Assembly (NCBI GenBank): GCA_025642065.1
Contig: JAODUP010000514.1
Location: 174,001 to 238,000, forward strand
DNA length: 64,000 bases
Source of the DNA: Paralvinella palmiformis
Taxonomy: Eukaryota > Annelida > Polychaeta > Terebellida > Alvinellidae
Reading direction: 5' to 3'
How positions within the stretch are numbered: the stretch's first letter is position 1; every line of letters starts with the position of its first letter. The position numbers and the translations under genes were made by a program. Under the pieces are notes generated by a model. The model was not told the origin of the DNA and ran no database searches. It saw only the letters and a list, made by a program, of their open reading frames with translations. Below are positions 1-45,190 of this stretch, in pieces.

Positions 1-759
1 CATCTATTTCAATGCTACACACCAAAATAGAAGCACACAAAAAGCCAAGGAAATTTTAGATTGCTGGATCAAATGTTTCACGAAACTTAAGTTGCATTCT
101 ATTTTGCCCGAAGTATCATGTGACTTGAGGATGTAACATCAACAGCTTCTGAACGAGTTGATTTATGTTTTACAAGCGAGACTGGATAAAAAATAACCAT
201 CATCTTAAACACTCCACACCATTTCTAGGTGGATTATCGGAGCAATATGGCCTAGTGGGTAAGAGTGTGGGACTTTCTTACTCATGGTCATGCTGTGCGG
301 GAAGTTGGGTTTGAATTCCAGCCGTGGCATTATAGTAGGAGGAGTTTATCATCCAACCAGGCAACTGGCAAGGTTTTCTTTGGCGAATATATTGTAGATT
401 CTAAATTTATTTAGAATTAATCCGGGTGCAAAATTACAGACCATATGTGTCTCCTTCATTTGAGGTAGCTAGGCCACATAAAATAACTGCCATTTCAGCC
501 ATTATTATTATTATTATTATTATTACACACAAATCCTGAATAACACGCAGAATAAAACAATTCGTGAATACAATATCTGGGACTATCAGGGGGACTGTAA
601 ACAAGGAAGAAACTCTTCTGTTAGCTGGAAGCATTATTCAAATTTCAGTGCATTACAGAATCTGAGTAAATGTGTCAGTAATATATTATGTCAATGAGCT
701 AAGGTTTAGACCATGGGTTCCAAACTGGATAAATGTGGACGACTGTAAATTGTTTATAC
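1..759. other. Intron following KNDC1 exon 6 (partial)
   Basis: AT-rich non-coding sequence. It contains a tRNA-derived SINE (246-527) ending in an ATT microsatellite (502-526). Nothing else recognisable was seen. Confidence 0.6.
246..527 (+). mobile_element. SINE-D copy, tRNA-derived
   Basis: The head has a tRNA-like A box (TGGCCTAGTGGGTAAGAG) and B box (GGGTTTGAATTCC). The body contains CATCCAACCAGGCAACTGGC and GACCATATGTGTCTCC, and the tail is (ATT)n. The body matches an inverted copy at 26265-26402, which establishes a repeat family. Confidence 0.65.
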
Positions 760-34408
<33,649 letters not shown>

Positions 34409-34486
34409 GTTGGATCGGATGTTGGCTGTCGTTGTAGTCAACAAGACGGATACGCGCTCACGTCTTCGCCGGTGCTACGACATGCT
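34409..34486 (-). promoter_or_regulatory. KNDC1 5' UTR segment with acceptor site and a two-codon uORF
   Basis: On the minus strand a pyrimidine-rich TTTGTTTTTCAG ends at 34487, so the first coding exon probably begins at 34486 and an untranslated exon lies upstream. Within the UTR, ATG-TCG-TAG at 34483-34475 is a Met-Ser-stop upstream ORF in the same frame as the main ATG 75 nt downstream. Minimal uORFs of this kind can dampen translation; that role is inference. Confidence 0.6.
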
Positions 34487-34684
34487 CTGAAAAACAAATG
34501 AATATGTTGTAATTTCCAAGAAGGTGAATCAAAATGATGCTAAACTCTCTCTCTCTCTCTCTCTAGACATATTTGTGTCACCTAGTCGTTCCTGGACACA
34601 CACACAGAGAGAGAGAGAGAGAAACACTAATTAACTGATAATAACCTGCGTACTCTCTCTTTCTCTCACACATACTGACTCACC

Positions 34685-35290
34685 AACTGACACACGTTGA
34701 CCATCCCGGATCGTCCAATCCGCTGAACGACGACGTACTCCCCGCCCATATATATATATATATATCACGGCACGGCGAAGACAACGAAAGACCGCACCAA
34801 AACAACACGAGTACGGTCCTAACCGCAAACTAGCATAACCCAAAAGCTTAGCCGTCGTAGTCCTTCTCTCTCTCTCTCTCCGCTAGATGGCGGTAGCGGC
34901 GGCGGCGAGAGACACGAACAATAATAACCCAAATCTACAATATCTCGACGTAGACCGCTGGAGCATGACGCACCAGCCGAACGAACGAGCACTACGACGA
35001 ATAGCATCATAACCCGAGAAGGCCAGCCATCTCTGAACCGACCCGACCCGACCCGACCCTAGAACCATCTGTTCCCAGTTACATCGTATGCGGATCGTAT
35101 GAACATCCGGTAGTGGCCGATTCGGGAGAAACAACTGTTCCATCAGCTCCAGGATGGACGTGACGCACCTCAGTCCGGAAATAAATTCGCATTAAATCGC
35201 TCGAGTCGCCCAACGACGTAACATGCCAAACATATTTCACGGATGAACGAGGGGGGGGGGGGTCCTTTAAGGCGCGGCGGAGACGTCAAG
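34685..35290 (-). promoter_or_regulatory. CpG-rich probable KNDC1 promoter and non-coding first exon
   Basis: This stretch is far richer in CG dinucleotides than the surrounding AT-rich DNA, for example around 34730-34900 and 34960-35110, and includes four ACCCG units at 35038-35061. On the minus strand CAGTTG followed by GTGAGT places a plausible donor for an untranslated exon ending at 34684, which could splice to the acceptor at 34487. The TSS is not located. Several frames are open here, but none has a recognisable domain. Confidence 0.5.
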
Positions 35291-35370
35291 GTCAGCCAAA
35301 TAAAGGCAAGTAGTGAAATCAGACTTCAGGAATGCATTCTCGTACTGCCTGATAGCAGCATTTTGTGGTA

Positions 35371-35375
<5 letters not shown>

Positions 35376-35419
<44 letters not shown>

Positions 35420-35428
35420 CGTGTGTGG
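35376..35428 (+). repeat. (TA)n(TG)n microsatellite
   Basis: TA run passing into TG, immediately left of the MITE-2 palindrome. Confidence 0.95.
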
Positions 35429-35433
35429 TGTTA

Positions 35434-35571
35434 CAGTTAATCTGTATAATCAGGTAATATGTGTATTACCTGCAAATTTCAGGTAATCTGTATTCAATCT
35501 CAGCTGGCAATAGACGTATTACCTGAGAATTTCAGGTAATATACATATTACCTGATTATACAGATTAACTG
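35434..35571. mobile_element. MITE-2, Tc1/mariner-like 138-bp palindromic element
   Basis: Begins CAGTTAATCTG and ends CAGATTAACTG. It is flanked by TA on each side (35432-35433, 35572-35573), the Tc1/mariner target duplication. The arms are complementary for about 58 bp with few mismatches. The motif CAGGTAAT/ATTACCTG recurs several times inside. Non-autonomous. Confidence 0.85.
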
Positions 35572-36084
35572 TAACATATAGAAGATGTTGCCTTTAAACT
35601 AAATATTAGCTTACTAACGTTGAACAGATGCTAGTGTGTGTGTGTGTGTGTGTGTGTGCATTTTGCGCCGTTCTTTCTTTACTATACCCAGAGTGGATTG
35701 CTACGCATCAGATAAAAACGATTTCTCTCAACTCTTACCGGCCTCTACGGAGAGTCGACATAAGATCACCGACCGTCTGCAGTGCACTCCATCCAATGGC
35801 TGGCTACCAGGCGACAAGGTAAATTGGAGGTAACCTGCCAGTTTCTGATGAACCGTTCGTCGTCGTGAGGCATAATCCTGACAGGAATAGCTGCCAGATA
35901 ATCCCCTGGGCATAATAATGTGGCACAACAACAAAATATTGACGATAACGAATCCATCCAGTTATCTCACATTATACACTTGGTGACAAAACGCACGAGT
36001 TATCAAAAATAAACTGAAACGTTAAAAAACAACCTCGAGACGAACAGATTTTCTTGGACACAGTTTTTAACGAGTAGGAGAGTT

Positions 36085-36200
36085 CGGTTGAGTTGAGTTT
36101 TTTAGCCGGCGGACTTCCTAGGAAAACAAATCCGGCAAACACATGAACCAGTTTTGAACCCACAACCTGGAGGCTCATACCAGTGCGCCATTGGAATGCC
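36085..36200 (-). mobile_element. SINE-E-like tRNA-derived fragment
   Basis: GAAAACAAATCCGGCAAACA, then TTTTGAACCCACAACC (inverted B box) and ACCAGTGCGCCA. A second tRNA-like trace follows at 36255-36320 (CTGGATTCGAACACTG). Confidence 0.55.
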
Positions 36201-37736
36201 CTTCGTTTAGCCTCGAAACTGGTCGCATCTGGCAGTTATGACAAATAATAGTAGCTTAGCTGGATTCGAACACTGTCCTCGGGGTTTGAAGCGCAGTACA
36301 CTATCCACTGTGATATAGAAACATCTGTCATGCACGAGTGAGGGAATGGGGTCTGTTTTGCCTCGGCACTGGTTTCACCTGGGCCCTATGGTCGATGTCT
36401 ACTCCCTCAGTCCCTGGGCAAATGGGACAAAACGGCTATAACCATTTACTGACGGATGAAACATCCCACACCGATATTGAAAACCGGGGTTGGATAGTCA
36501 TGGAGGATGCGAAAAAGTGTACTGCAAGGGTATCATTTGCCAAGTGTGGATATTTCCTGAAAATGTTTTGACGCCATACAAGGTTTATAATGGCTTCTTT
36601 ATCCAACATAAAGATTATACAGCTTGGAAGGTCTGATCCCATCAGCTTCCACACACGCAAAGAGAGAGAGAGAGAGAGTATTGCAGACAAAAAATACTGG
36701 CAGTTGAAACCACAAAAATAAAACATCTGTTCTTAACCAACATCACAGCAATATTTACAATTACACTATCATCATTTTACGCTGATTTCTCTCCTATCAC
36801 CCCTCTATCTTACACACACACACCAGATAAATGGACTATAATCAATGGACCGTGTCACGGTGAACTCCTGGGAAATGAACGCACACGAAACAATACCAAA
36901 ATGACACAAGAATTCAGCAAACCGTAATCAGTAAATACCAAATTATTATCTTGTGCCTTCATAACATAATATACCTCTCACGGCTCTGGACATTCTCCAC
37001 AACAGACAAGGACGATTGAATCAATTGGATTTGTTGCGCGTATGAGGAGATACATACACGAGCCGCATGGCAACAATTTATCTTCAACTAGTTTCTCCAC
37101 CACTGAACCGATATGCGTTATCTGTAATATACTTGATACGGATTATATTCTTTAGGCCTTTAATCAGCTTATAGAATATCTATAAAAGGTGGTATGAAAG
37201 ATGTGTGTTTTGCGTAGCTAATATCATCTAATGGTATGAAAATGGAATGTGTGCACTGCTACAGGCATGCCGTGATTGGGAGGAATTGAAGTCTCCTCAC
37301 TTACTGGCAGTGTATATTAGTGCCAGGTGACATGTATGTGCATACACACGTCTGGGTCACTGAATTTCGTAATTACACACACACACACAGAGAGAGCAGA
37401 TGTTTGCACATAAACAAGATGCTTTGTCTGAACATAAACATACACTTCACCGGGTTGGTATTTACTTATTAAATAAAAACTATAAGTGCACTGGTTGTAA
37501 AATAAACATCTCATTTATGTTATTTACACAAAATACAAGCATCAGTTTGGAGGCCAACCTCATATAATTGGATCAAAGCCTAATTTACGTGCATTTTCAT
37601 AATTATCATGCAGGGAATATCAATATATTAATATCCTTGGCAGAGTATGGTACTGGGGAGTCTTTGCACGTCTCGGCATGAAGCTGCTTTTCGGTATTTA
37701 AATCCCCCAAGATGAATCACCTACGGGTTGTATTCA

Positions 37737-37766
37737 TCACACACACACGCGCGCGCGCGTGCACAC
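37737..37766 (+). repeat. CA/CG alternating tract
   Basis: CACACACA, then about six CG units, then CACACA. Z-prone, like 33884-33907. Confidence 0.9.
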
Positions 37767-38914
37767 ACTTTCAAGACACCAAGAAACTACAGGCTGCATT
37801 CTCCTATGACAGCCGAGACAGTTGCTGCCAGAATGATTACATCAATACGATAACCATTGTCGAAGTGTTAAAGGTCTGCGCTAAAAATGACTACATGCAT
37901 AGAAATTGGGAGACAATGTACAGTAGCAACGAGCGACAAAAACAAAATCAATTTATGCACAACAGACTACGGGGTACACGGTAAGCGGCGAAAAGAAATG
38001 AAGCGCGTGAACGTGTCTAATTAAAATGTCGAAATTGTTGAGCAGCCGAAAGAACACAGTCAGTAGCAAAAATTCAGTCGAAGCGCAACCTCTTGCCATC
38101 TCGGTTCAAATCAGGATTTTTTCCACTGCCACACAGCTCACTTGTCATGTTCGAAAGGGAGGGGGGGGTATTTTTCGCATTTAACATATTTGTACCGACT
38201 ACAATCATATATTGGCCTACTTTGAGGCTAATGGCAAGAGCTGTCATAGGAATAATGTATATACATATAATACATATACAGAGTATGCGAAATTCGTCGG
38301 CCCTATCGACCAAAATATGACAATGTCAGACATAAATTTATACCAGTCGTCCTATAATGTTCGTGCAGAATTATTGTTAGCCGCGATGTTCGCCATCATT
38401 TTGGGGCCATGTGTTGTGGTCACTAGTGACTATTTGTTATTAATCCATATCCGAAGTCAAAAACAACTAGCACATGTTTCGTTCGGTATTCAGCATTTTA
38501 TTGCTTTGAAATGAAAAGTGAAATGACTGACCGAAAAAAATCAGCAGACCCAACAAACAGTTCTCTGGTGTAGGGACCTGGTGGCTGATAAAGTACGTGC
38601 GGGGCCAGCCAAAAAAATAAGTATGGGTCCAACGAGTTAACCTGTGATTGTGTATACTCTGATATATATATATATATATATTATCAGACACATGTTTATT
38701 CACAGGCTTGATAAATGAGTTGGCGTCCACTAAGCTGCAAAACCACAGTTCAGTTTAAATTTCGGTGTTACCTATATGTAATTGTGTGTCCATGTGGGGG
38801 GGGGGGGAAACCTAGACTCTTTGTTCCGGGTGTGACCAAGGCGAGTTACAACGAAGCGCGCGCACTCGCTTACTTATGCCCTTGTCAGTGTATCTGAGCC
38901 GGACATGGGGTCGA

Positions 38915-39205
38915 TTCCAATCAAATTTATTAATTCCAATTCCTTTTTTACCACGAGTAGGTACTCCGAGTACCTACCTGGAATACCTATTCTGAGTAGT
39001 TTATATGGCAAGTAGGATTATCATGGAAGAAATACTGGAACTGATTAAAAAATTGAATGGTAAATTAATTTACAGATTTAATGTTTTTGTAGGAAACTTC
39101 AATTCCGATTTAAAAAAATTCAGTTCCAATTTTTTAAATTAATCAATTCCAATTCCGGAATGGACTATCAATCACAATTCCGGAACTGAATGGACCCGAT
39201 GTCTG
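38915..39205. repeat. AATTCC-rich degenerate repeat
   Basis: AATTCC or its complement GGAATT occurs many times (TTCCAATTCC, CAATTCCGGAA), with a near-palindrome GTAGGTACTCCGAGTACCTAC at 38958-38978. It looks like an old tandem array or foldback element. Confidence 0.55.
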
Positions 39206-41129
39206 ATCTGTGCATATGGTAATGGCACTGTGTACTAGTACTAGATGTGTAAGCCCAGGTTCAAAATAAAACATTAAAGATGTCACACCTTTCAGATTAC
39301 ATCTACTTCATTAACAACAAAAGAACAACAACAAAATGGAGAGAAACCCTAAAACGAAACGTGAGAAATAAAATCTTATTTGTCACTGAAGAGCTAAAAT
39401 GTGACATTACTACATTATTCTGACAGTTTACAGTACTTTATTTGGTGACTGTAGGCAACCAGTTCTGGAGAAATATGCCTAGAATCGTGTTACCATGATG
39501 AAGTTCCACCCTGCTGCCTCCAAACAAAACCCCATGATTAACAGTAGTTCACTAATTTAAGTAACAGTACTTCTTACTAAGTTCAAATTATCCATGAACT
39601 ATCTCAACAAAGAACATCTTTTACTTTGATCACCTGCCCCACTGAGTTCCATTGCTGTGGATGTAGATTTTATTGTATAATTTAAATAAGTATGCTTTAA
39701 AATGGCACAATAAATACAAGTACACATATAACAGCACCGGAGAAGATACATAACAGTCACTGCAGCAATATCAGGGGCTAAACACTAGCAGGTGACTTCA
39801 CTTCAGTAAATCATCTCATTTCAAAAACCAAGCCACAGTTGGCATTTTCAACATCCAGACAGCCCAAAACCCATTTTATTGTTCCTTCAAAATAAATCCA
39901 ATTATAGTAACAGAACTGTTAGAGTAACAATACCAATTAGCATATAAATATATATATATTATGATGGCGTCACATCGCATAGTATTTATGCATTATCACA
40001 ACATCAGCAAATAGTGTTATAGTCACCTGACTTTTTTAAATCTAGGGGCCTGATGTTATAAGTTAACTGACATGACATCAACATGCAGAAGACTAACCTT
40101 CGGTGTAACATGCTGAAAAAATGGAAACCGCTCTGGTGCAAATGAGTTTGTCTTCGGTGTGTATAAATTCCATATCACATAAAAGGAATTGTGTTGCTGA
40201 TACAAATATGCATTGATGTCTGCCAGGGCGGAGATATTTATATTAGCATTATAATACTGATAGCGGTAAAACTTCAACAAATATGGCACGGAGCCTGGAT
40301 TTCGTGTTTACTCGTACGTCAGCAAAGCTGCAGTATTGCAAAATCAGTCCCAATTCGTTTCAGAAGAACCTAAAGTAAATCCAGCGATTAGTAGACCTTG
40401 GAGCACGCACAATATTCGAACCCTGGCAAAAATATGGTATAAGCCACCAACTACAAGCATGTCTCGCGCTGTGAAGGCATCAACTCGCACGTTTAAATGT
40501 TTACGCGTGATATTAAAAATGATGAAACTGCACGTCATCTATTTCCTACAAAGGACGATACGAAGACGAGCAAAACAGCACACCGAGGTCAGACCGTGGC
40601 TAATACAGCGAGAAACCACTTTACTGACCGGATTGATAATAACACAGCCAATAAAATAAACAACTCGCCTTGCTAATACTAGAATCAAGAGCGCGTGAGA
40701 AATCTTGTTGAAAACTCAATATAAAGGAAAAACGACCCGATCTCCTACAATCGCCTTAACAGGGGAAGTAGACGTGAGAAAAAGCGCTTCGTATTCTGCG
40801 TCTGTGGTTTCAAAATGAGTTATACAAAAACATGGTAACCCTCAGAAGTTTCTTACAGTCGAGATAAGTCCGCCAAAATTGAATGCATTCATGTTCTGCG
40901 AACATTCACGAAGGGAGCTTGGCGATGAATAAACAGCTGAAACGTCGGTACGCCGAACAGTTTTAGGTTTTTGCGACGACCTTTTTCTTGTTCATTCTCC
41001 AAGTTCTTCAATCGGCCATTCAGTGTGCGACTCCTGGTGAGAGGATGAACAGCTTTAATGGGTGGAAGACATGCACAGAATCTCTTCTGCATCACTGAAC
41101 TGGATAAACGTTTAAATATCAGGTAGTTG

Positions 41130-41270
41130 TCGGCAATTATAGCGATGCTCCCGAGGTGGACTGAACATTACAGTGCTTACTCGGCAATTATAGCGATGCT
41201 CCCCAGGTGGACTGAACATTACACTTTACGGTGCTTACACTTTAAACTTTAAATGTAAGCGCTGTAATGC
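41130..41270 (+). repeat. 51-bp tandem duplication ending in an imperfect hairpin
   Basis: TCGGCAATTATAGCGATGCT and its continuation occur at 41130 and 41181. The region 41216-41270 then folds: CATTACA..GTGCTTACACTTTAAA pairs with TTTAAATGTAAGCGCTGTAATG. Confidence 0.85.
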
Positions 41271-41291
41271 TGAGTTAAACTTAAAGCATCC

Positions 41292-41474
41292 CTGCACCTC
41301 CATGGTCTAGTGGTAGCGTGTTGGACCACAGATCGCTACCACTGGGTTGGAATCTCGGCCTGGGCATATCTGAAGGGTGTTTCACCTTCGATTTTACTTG
41401 ATTAACTTTGGAGGTCGCTCATCCCATTTAGCCTATCATGTGCACAAAAGTGGCTGTAAAACACCAATCATAAT
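41292..41474 (+). mobile_element. SINE-A copy with 12-bp target-site duplication
   Basis: A box TGGTCTAGTGGTAGCG, body and AATCATAAT tail. CTTAAAGCATCC is at 41280-41291 and 41475-41486. Confidence 0.93.
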
Positions 41475-42221
41475 CTTAAAGCATCCATACATTTGAAATA
41501 CCATTTAGTATCTAATACTCATCATTATTATTAATATGCACACATCGGTTTAATGTTTGCTGAGAGATCATAACTAAATGATATATATCTGAATCAGGAC
41601 ATTTATTCTAGTTTCTATTCAAATCAACGAAACACTGATTTTTGTTCAGTATGCACTTCACACAAGCTTCGCCTGCTGTGGAACTCCGCTGGGAGCAATT
41701 TACGAGTTACCTGGACGTACGTCATAGGTTTCTCTGCTGCTTTCATATGTTACAAAAAATAGACCAAACCATGCCAACTCGTTTCATGGTAACATGAGGC
41801 TATCTTTTAGTGATAAAAACATGACAAATGTGTTTCCTCTGTGATAACATCTCTGTGCGTATCCATGACAAACCAGGCAAGACGGGTTAAACAGCCAGAT
41901 TAAAAGTCAGAAACAAAACACACTATAAACACGTATTTGAGTGAATACTGGCTACTCTGGGTTGAGAACCCTAATAAATCACCAAAAGAAGTTGTATTCA
42001 TGATCCATAAGTCTCTGTGCCGGTGCATTTTCACATGCCACTAAAAGACCTAAACACCAAATAATTTTGATTGTATTAATACCTTTAAGGTGTATTCCCT
42101 ATACACTATAAATATGTGCAATGAGGGATTTGAAAAGGGCCAAACACTGTGCCATTAAAATAAAGATGACTATGGATGAAGACAGAAGGGTATAGTGTCA
42201 TTAGGTTGATGAGTGTGTTGT

Positions 42222-42538
42222 AAAGTACCCCCCCTCAGTGGCTGGGTATAAAATGATGACATTAAGCTACACCCAGTGGTTGAGCACTGATGTGGTGAAT
42301 CAAAGATTATCCCCAGTGAGTGAGTATTGAGGTATGGAAACGAAACCACCCGAACTGAGTGGGCATCAATACGACAAAAACAAAGCCATACCCAGTCGGC
42401 GGGTAGCAATAGTGAAAACGAAGTTACCCCCATTATTTAGGTACCAGTGTATATAAACAATGCTTACCTCACCAGGTGGGTATCAACATGAGGAAACAAA
42501 GCTAACCTGATGAGGTGGGTATCAATGCGGGGAAAATA
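42222..42538 (+). repeat. Old degenerate minisatellite, about 40-45 bp unit
   Basis: Seven or so diverged units of the form CC-CAGTGGGTGGGTATCAAT-ATGANAAAACAAAGCTA. The last two (GAGGTGGGTATCAAC / GAGGTGGGTATCAAT) are most alike. Confidence 0.8.
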
Positions 42539-43257
42539 TTTCATAATTTGCATCAACTAAATGTCACTGTCAGTGTCATGTCTTATTACTTAATCTACAC
42601 GATTAGAACAATTTCAATTTACGTTTGTAAAGATGTCATTAATTGGTCAATGGTGGATGAGACTGATGTAAACAACAACGATCGTTGATGTCTGTGAGCC
42701 GAGTGGGAATAGTTCAATCCTATAAAGGTCACATAGTTACAGTAAGATAGCGCAGAGACTCAATTCTGGATCCTCCAGGAGTACGGTTATGTCATCTAGC
42801 CAGGATCATGAGAACAGGACAGATGATAAGAACAAGGACACAACGACTGACATTTTACAGCCCGGAATGATTACGCAATTAATAGATCAATCGCGTTGTG
42901 AAAAGAAATTCGCACAAAATTGGTGCCCACATTACAAGCATTCGTTAATTGACGAAGGACATATTCTACACGTGGAATCTGTCAGATGGACAATATCAAA
43001 ATGCTCAATTATCAGATCTCTCTGATCAATTAGTTATTACTTTCATAATTAACCTAAAAATGGCAACAAATAGAGATCAATGTATTCAGTAATTAATAAC
43101 TAATATTTCTTGATAAATAACAGTCAAGTCAAGAACAGCAGACTGAACTTAGTGCAACATCTGATTCCATCAGGAGAGTGTGAGCGACAGCCAAGTGAAG
43201 TGTCCAGAATATGAATATTTGACGAATGGGAGAATAAATGGCTTAAAGTTAAAGGAG

Positions 43258-43580
43258 TCGAGCCGTGGTAGCATAGTTAGTTAGAACATAGGACTCGTAG
43301 CCGAATGGTCGTGGGTTCAAGACTCCGTGAGCTGCAGTGCTGTCATGTGGTGACTGGTTTACTCATCCATAAAAAATTAGAACCTAACAGGACGTGATGG
43401 CTATATGTTTGAGTAGCGCTTTGTGCATTTAGTGGCAGCATGTGTTGTATGCCACTTGGGAGTTGAAATGTGTGCTGGGTGGAAACAGGTCTGAATCAGG
43501 GATAATAATATTGTAAAGCACATTAGAGCAGCTTCTAGCTGAATAGGGTGCTATATAAATGTCACATATTATTATTATTA
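43258..43580 (+). mobile_element. SINE-C copy, full length
   Basis: tRNA head AGCCGTGGTAGCATAGTTAG with B box GGGTTCAAGAC, body CTCATCCATAAAAAATTAG and CATGTGTTGTATGCC, and tail TAAAGCACATTAGAGCAGC, GCTATATAAATGTCACATA, (TTA)n. Used as the reference for 11709, 24028 and 58160. Confidence 0.85.
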
Positions 43581-44728
43581 ACAGTATTACACGGGATGAG
43601 AAGAAAGCAGTCTAACATTTTTGCCACTGCACCCTAGACATCAGATGGCACTGAAATACACCAGTTGCTCAGCATTAACCATGTGTAACTCTTATTTCAT
43701 GATGGGAAAGGAAGATTTTAGCACACTTCTTGATCGTTAATCACACAGAATGATAGATGATTCAGTATTTAAACATAAAGGTACACCAGGAGTCCAGGAC
43801 GAGGCAAAGTTAAGGGTGTGTTACTAATGATCAACCTTGTTGTCATATAAATTTTTTTTAAATAGATCAACTGGTAAACTACCAGTAGCAGTATATCTCA
43901 GATTAAAAGAGATAATGTATTTACATTTTTATTTATTATTAACACGAGCATTATCATATCAATAATGGCGTCTTAGAAATTCATACCTTTCTAATTGTTC
44001 ATATGTATCTCAGTTAAGTATGTATAAATCTGTTGACCAATGCAGACTTTCCTGAGATAAACACCAGCTTAAACTAGCGAAACCCAAATTTAATAACAAT
44101 GATAATTACAAACTTCTCATATTGCATCAATATCCTCAAAAAGAATCAAGTTCAGTGGGGCACCTAGTACAGGGGTTGGGCAAACTCATAGTCCAGGTAC
44201 AATGCAAAGTTCATCAACAAACGATTGGATGCAGTGGAAATTTAGGAAACTTAAGAGGGTTAAGCTAGTCTGAAAAAGTGAGTTTTCAAATGGTGACGGA
44301 CGGAAGAAACTACTGTATGTTATCTGATAACTTAACGTGTTCAGAGAGTGAATTCCAAAGAGTAGGGACAGCAACTGAAAAAGCATGAGTCCCAGCACAG
44401 TTCTGATATATATAATATACATATATATACTAGAGAGAATAGATTTTATCCAATTCACATAATGATAAACAAGTGATGCAATGAATTATTATAATTATAA
44501 TACAGAAACTGAGGGACCAGGTGCAGGATACATATTGCTGTCTTCCTACTGCCTACTTATTTATTATCAGATGTGTGTGTGTGTGCTTGTGTATAAATAA
44601 CATTTTATAATTATGTTGAATGAACATTGCCATGGGACGTGATATGCTTTCCATTCCAAGATTGTGACTCCAGTTAGGGTTTACTATTTTTCACCTGCTA
44701 ACCCTAGCACTAACTTGTGACTAACCCT

Positions 44729-44755
44729 AACTGTTTCCCCAGTGGGGAAACAGTT
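44729..44755. repeat. Perfect hairpin, 13-bp arms
   Basis: AACTGTTTCCCCA and TGGGGAAACAGTT around a single G. Next to TAACCCTAAC-like words. Confidence 0.88.
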
Positions 44756-45142
44756 TGTTTAATTGATATTTAACATAAATAACAACATGTTATAGTGACA
44801 AGACGCTCCCAACAAGCTTTAAATACCCACATCGATAGACTCTACTACAAGTTTGTCCCCGTCGGGAAATTGAAATTCCCGCGATTCAGCCACAAAATGA
44901 TTTGTTTACACACACTTTGACACTGCGTGACTGCAACTAAATCTAGGAAAGTTTTCCAGAACACAGAATAGTTTCGAAAAATGGATACAAACCTAAAATC
45001 GTCCAATATCCTACCTCTTTATAATAATCATGGCCACAACTTTCTCTAAAATATCCATAAATCAACAGACCAGTTCACACAAGTTTCAGTAAGACGTCCT
45101 CCTCTTAAGTTAACAAGCTTGAAGCAGAAACGGTATAGTAAA

Positions 45143-45190
45143 AACGCGGACTGTGCCCGGTGGTATACGCGGACTGTGCCCGGTGGGTGA
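45143..45190 (+). repeat. Short tandem word repeat
   Basis: ACGCGGACTGTGCCCGGTGG occurs twice, then a shortened GTACCCGGTATT. It is CpG-rich against AT-rich flanks. Confidence 0.85.

Noticed and set aside
34819..35143. Overlapping open frames of 63-86 codons on the minus strand in the CpG-rich region
   Set aside because: No domain, low complexity, and the position fits a promoter and untranslated exon. The openness follows from high GC.
35628..35833. Possible exon around 35690-35820 ending GACAAG|GTAAAT
   Set aside because: The frame starts in a TG microsatellite, has a non-consensus donor and no domain. It could be an unknown exon but is unsupported.
40336..40659. 107-codon plus-strand frame
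   Set aside because: Basic, with no family resemblance; probably chance in non-coding DNA.
42222..42538. CRISPR array
   Set aside because: Units are degenerate head-to-tail without unique spacers, in a eukaryotic genome. The same applies to 47107-47505.
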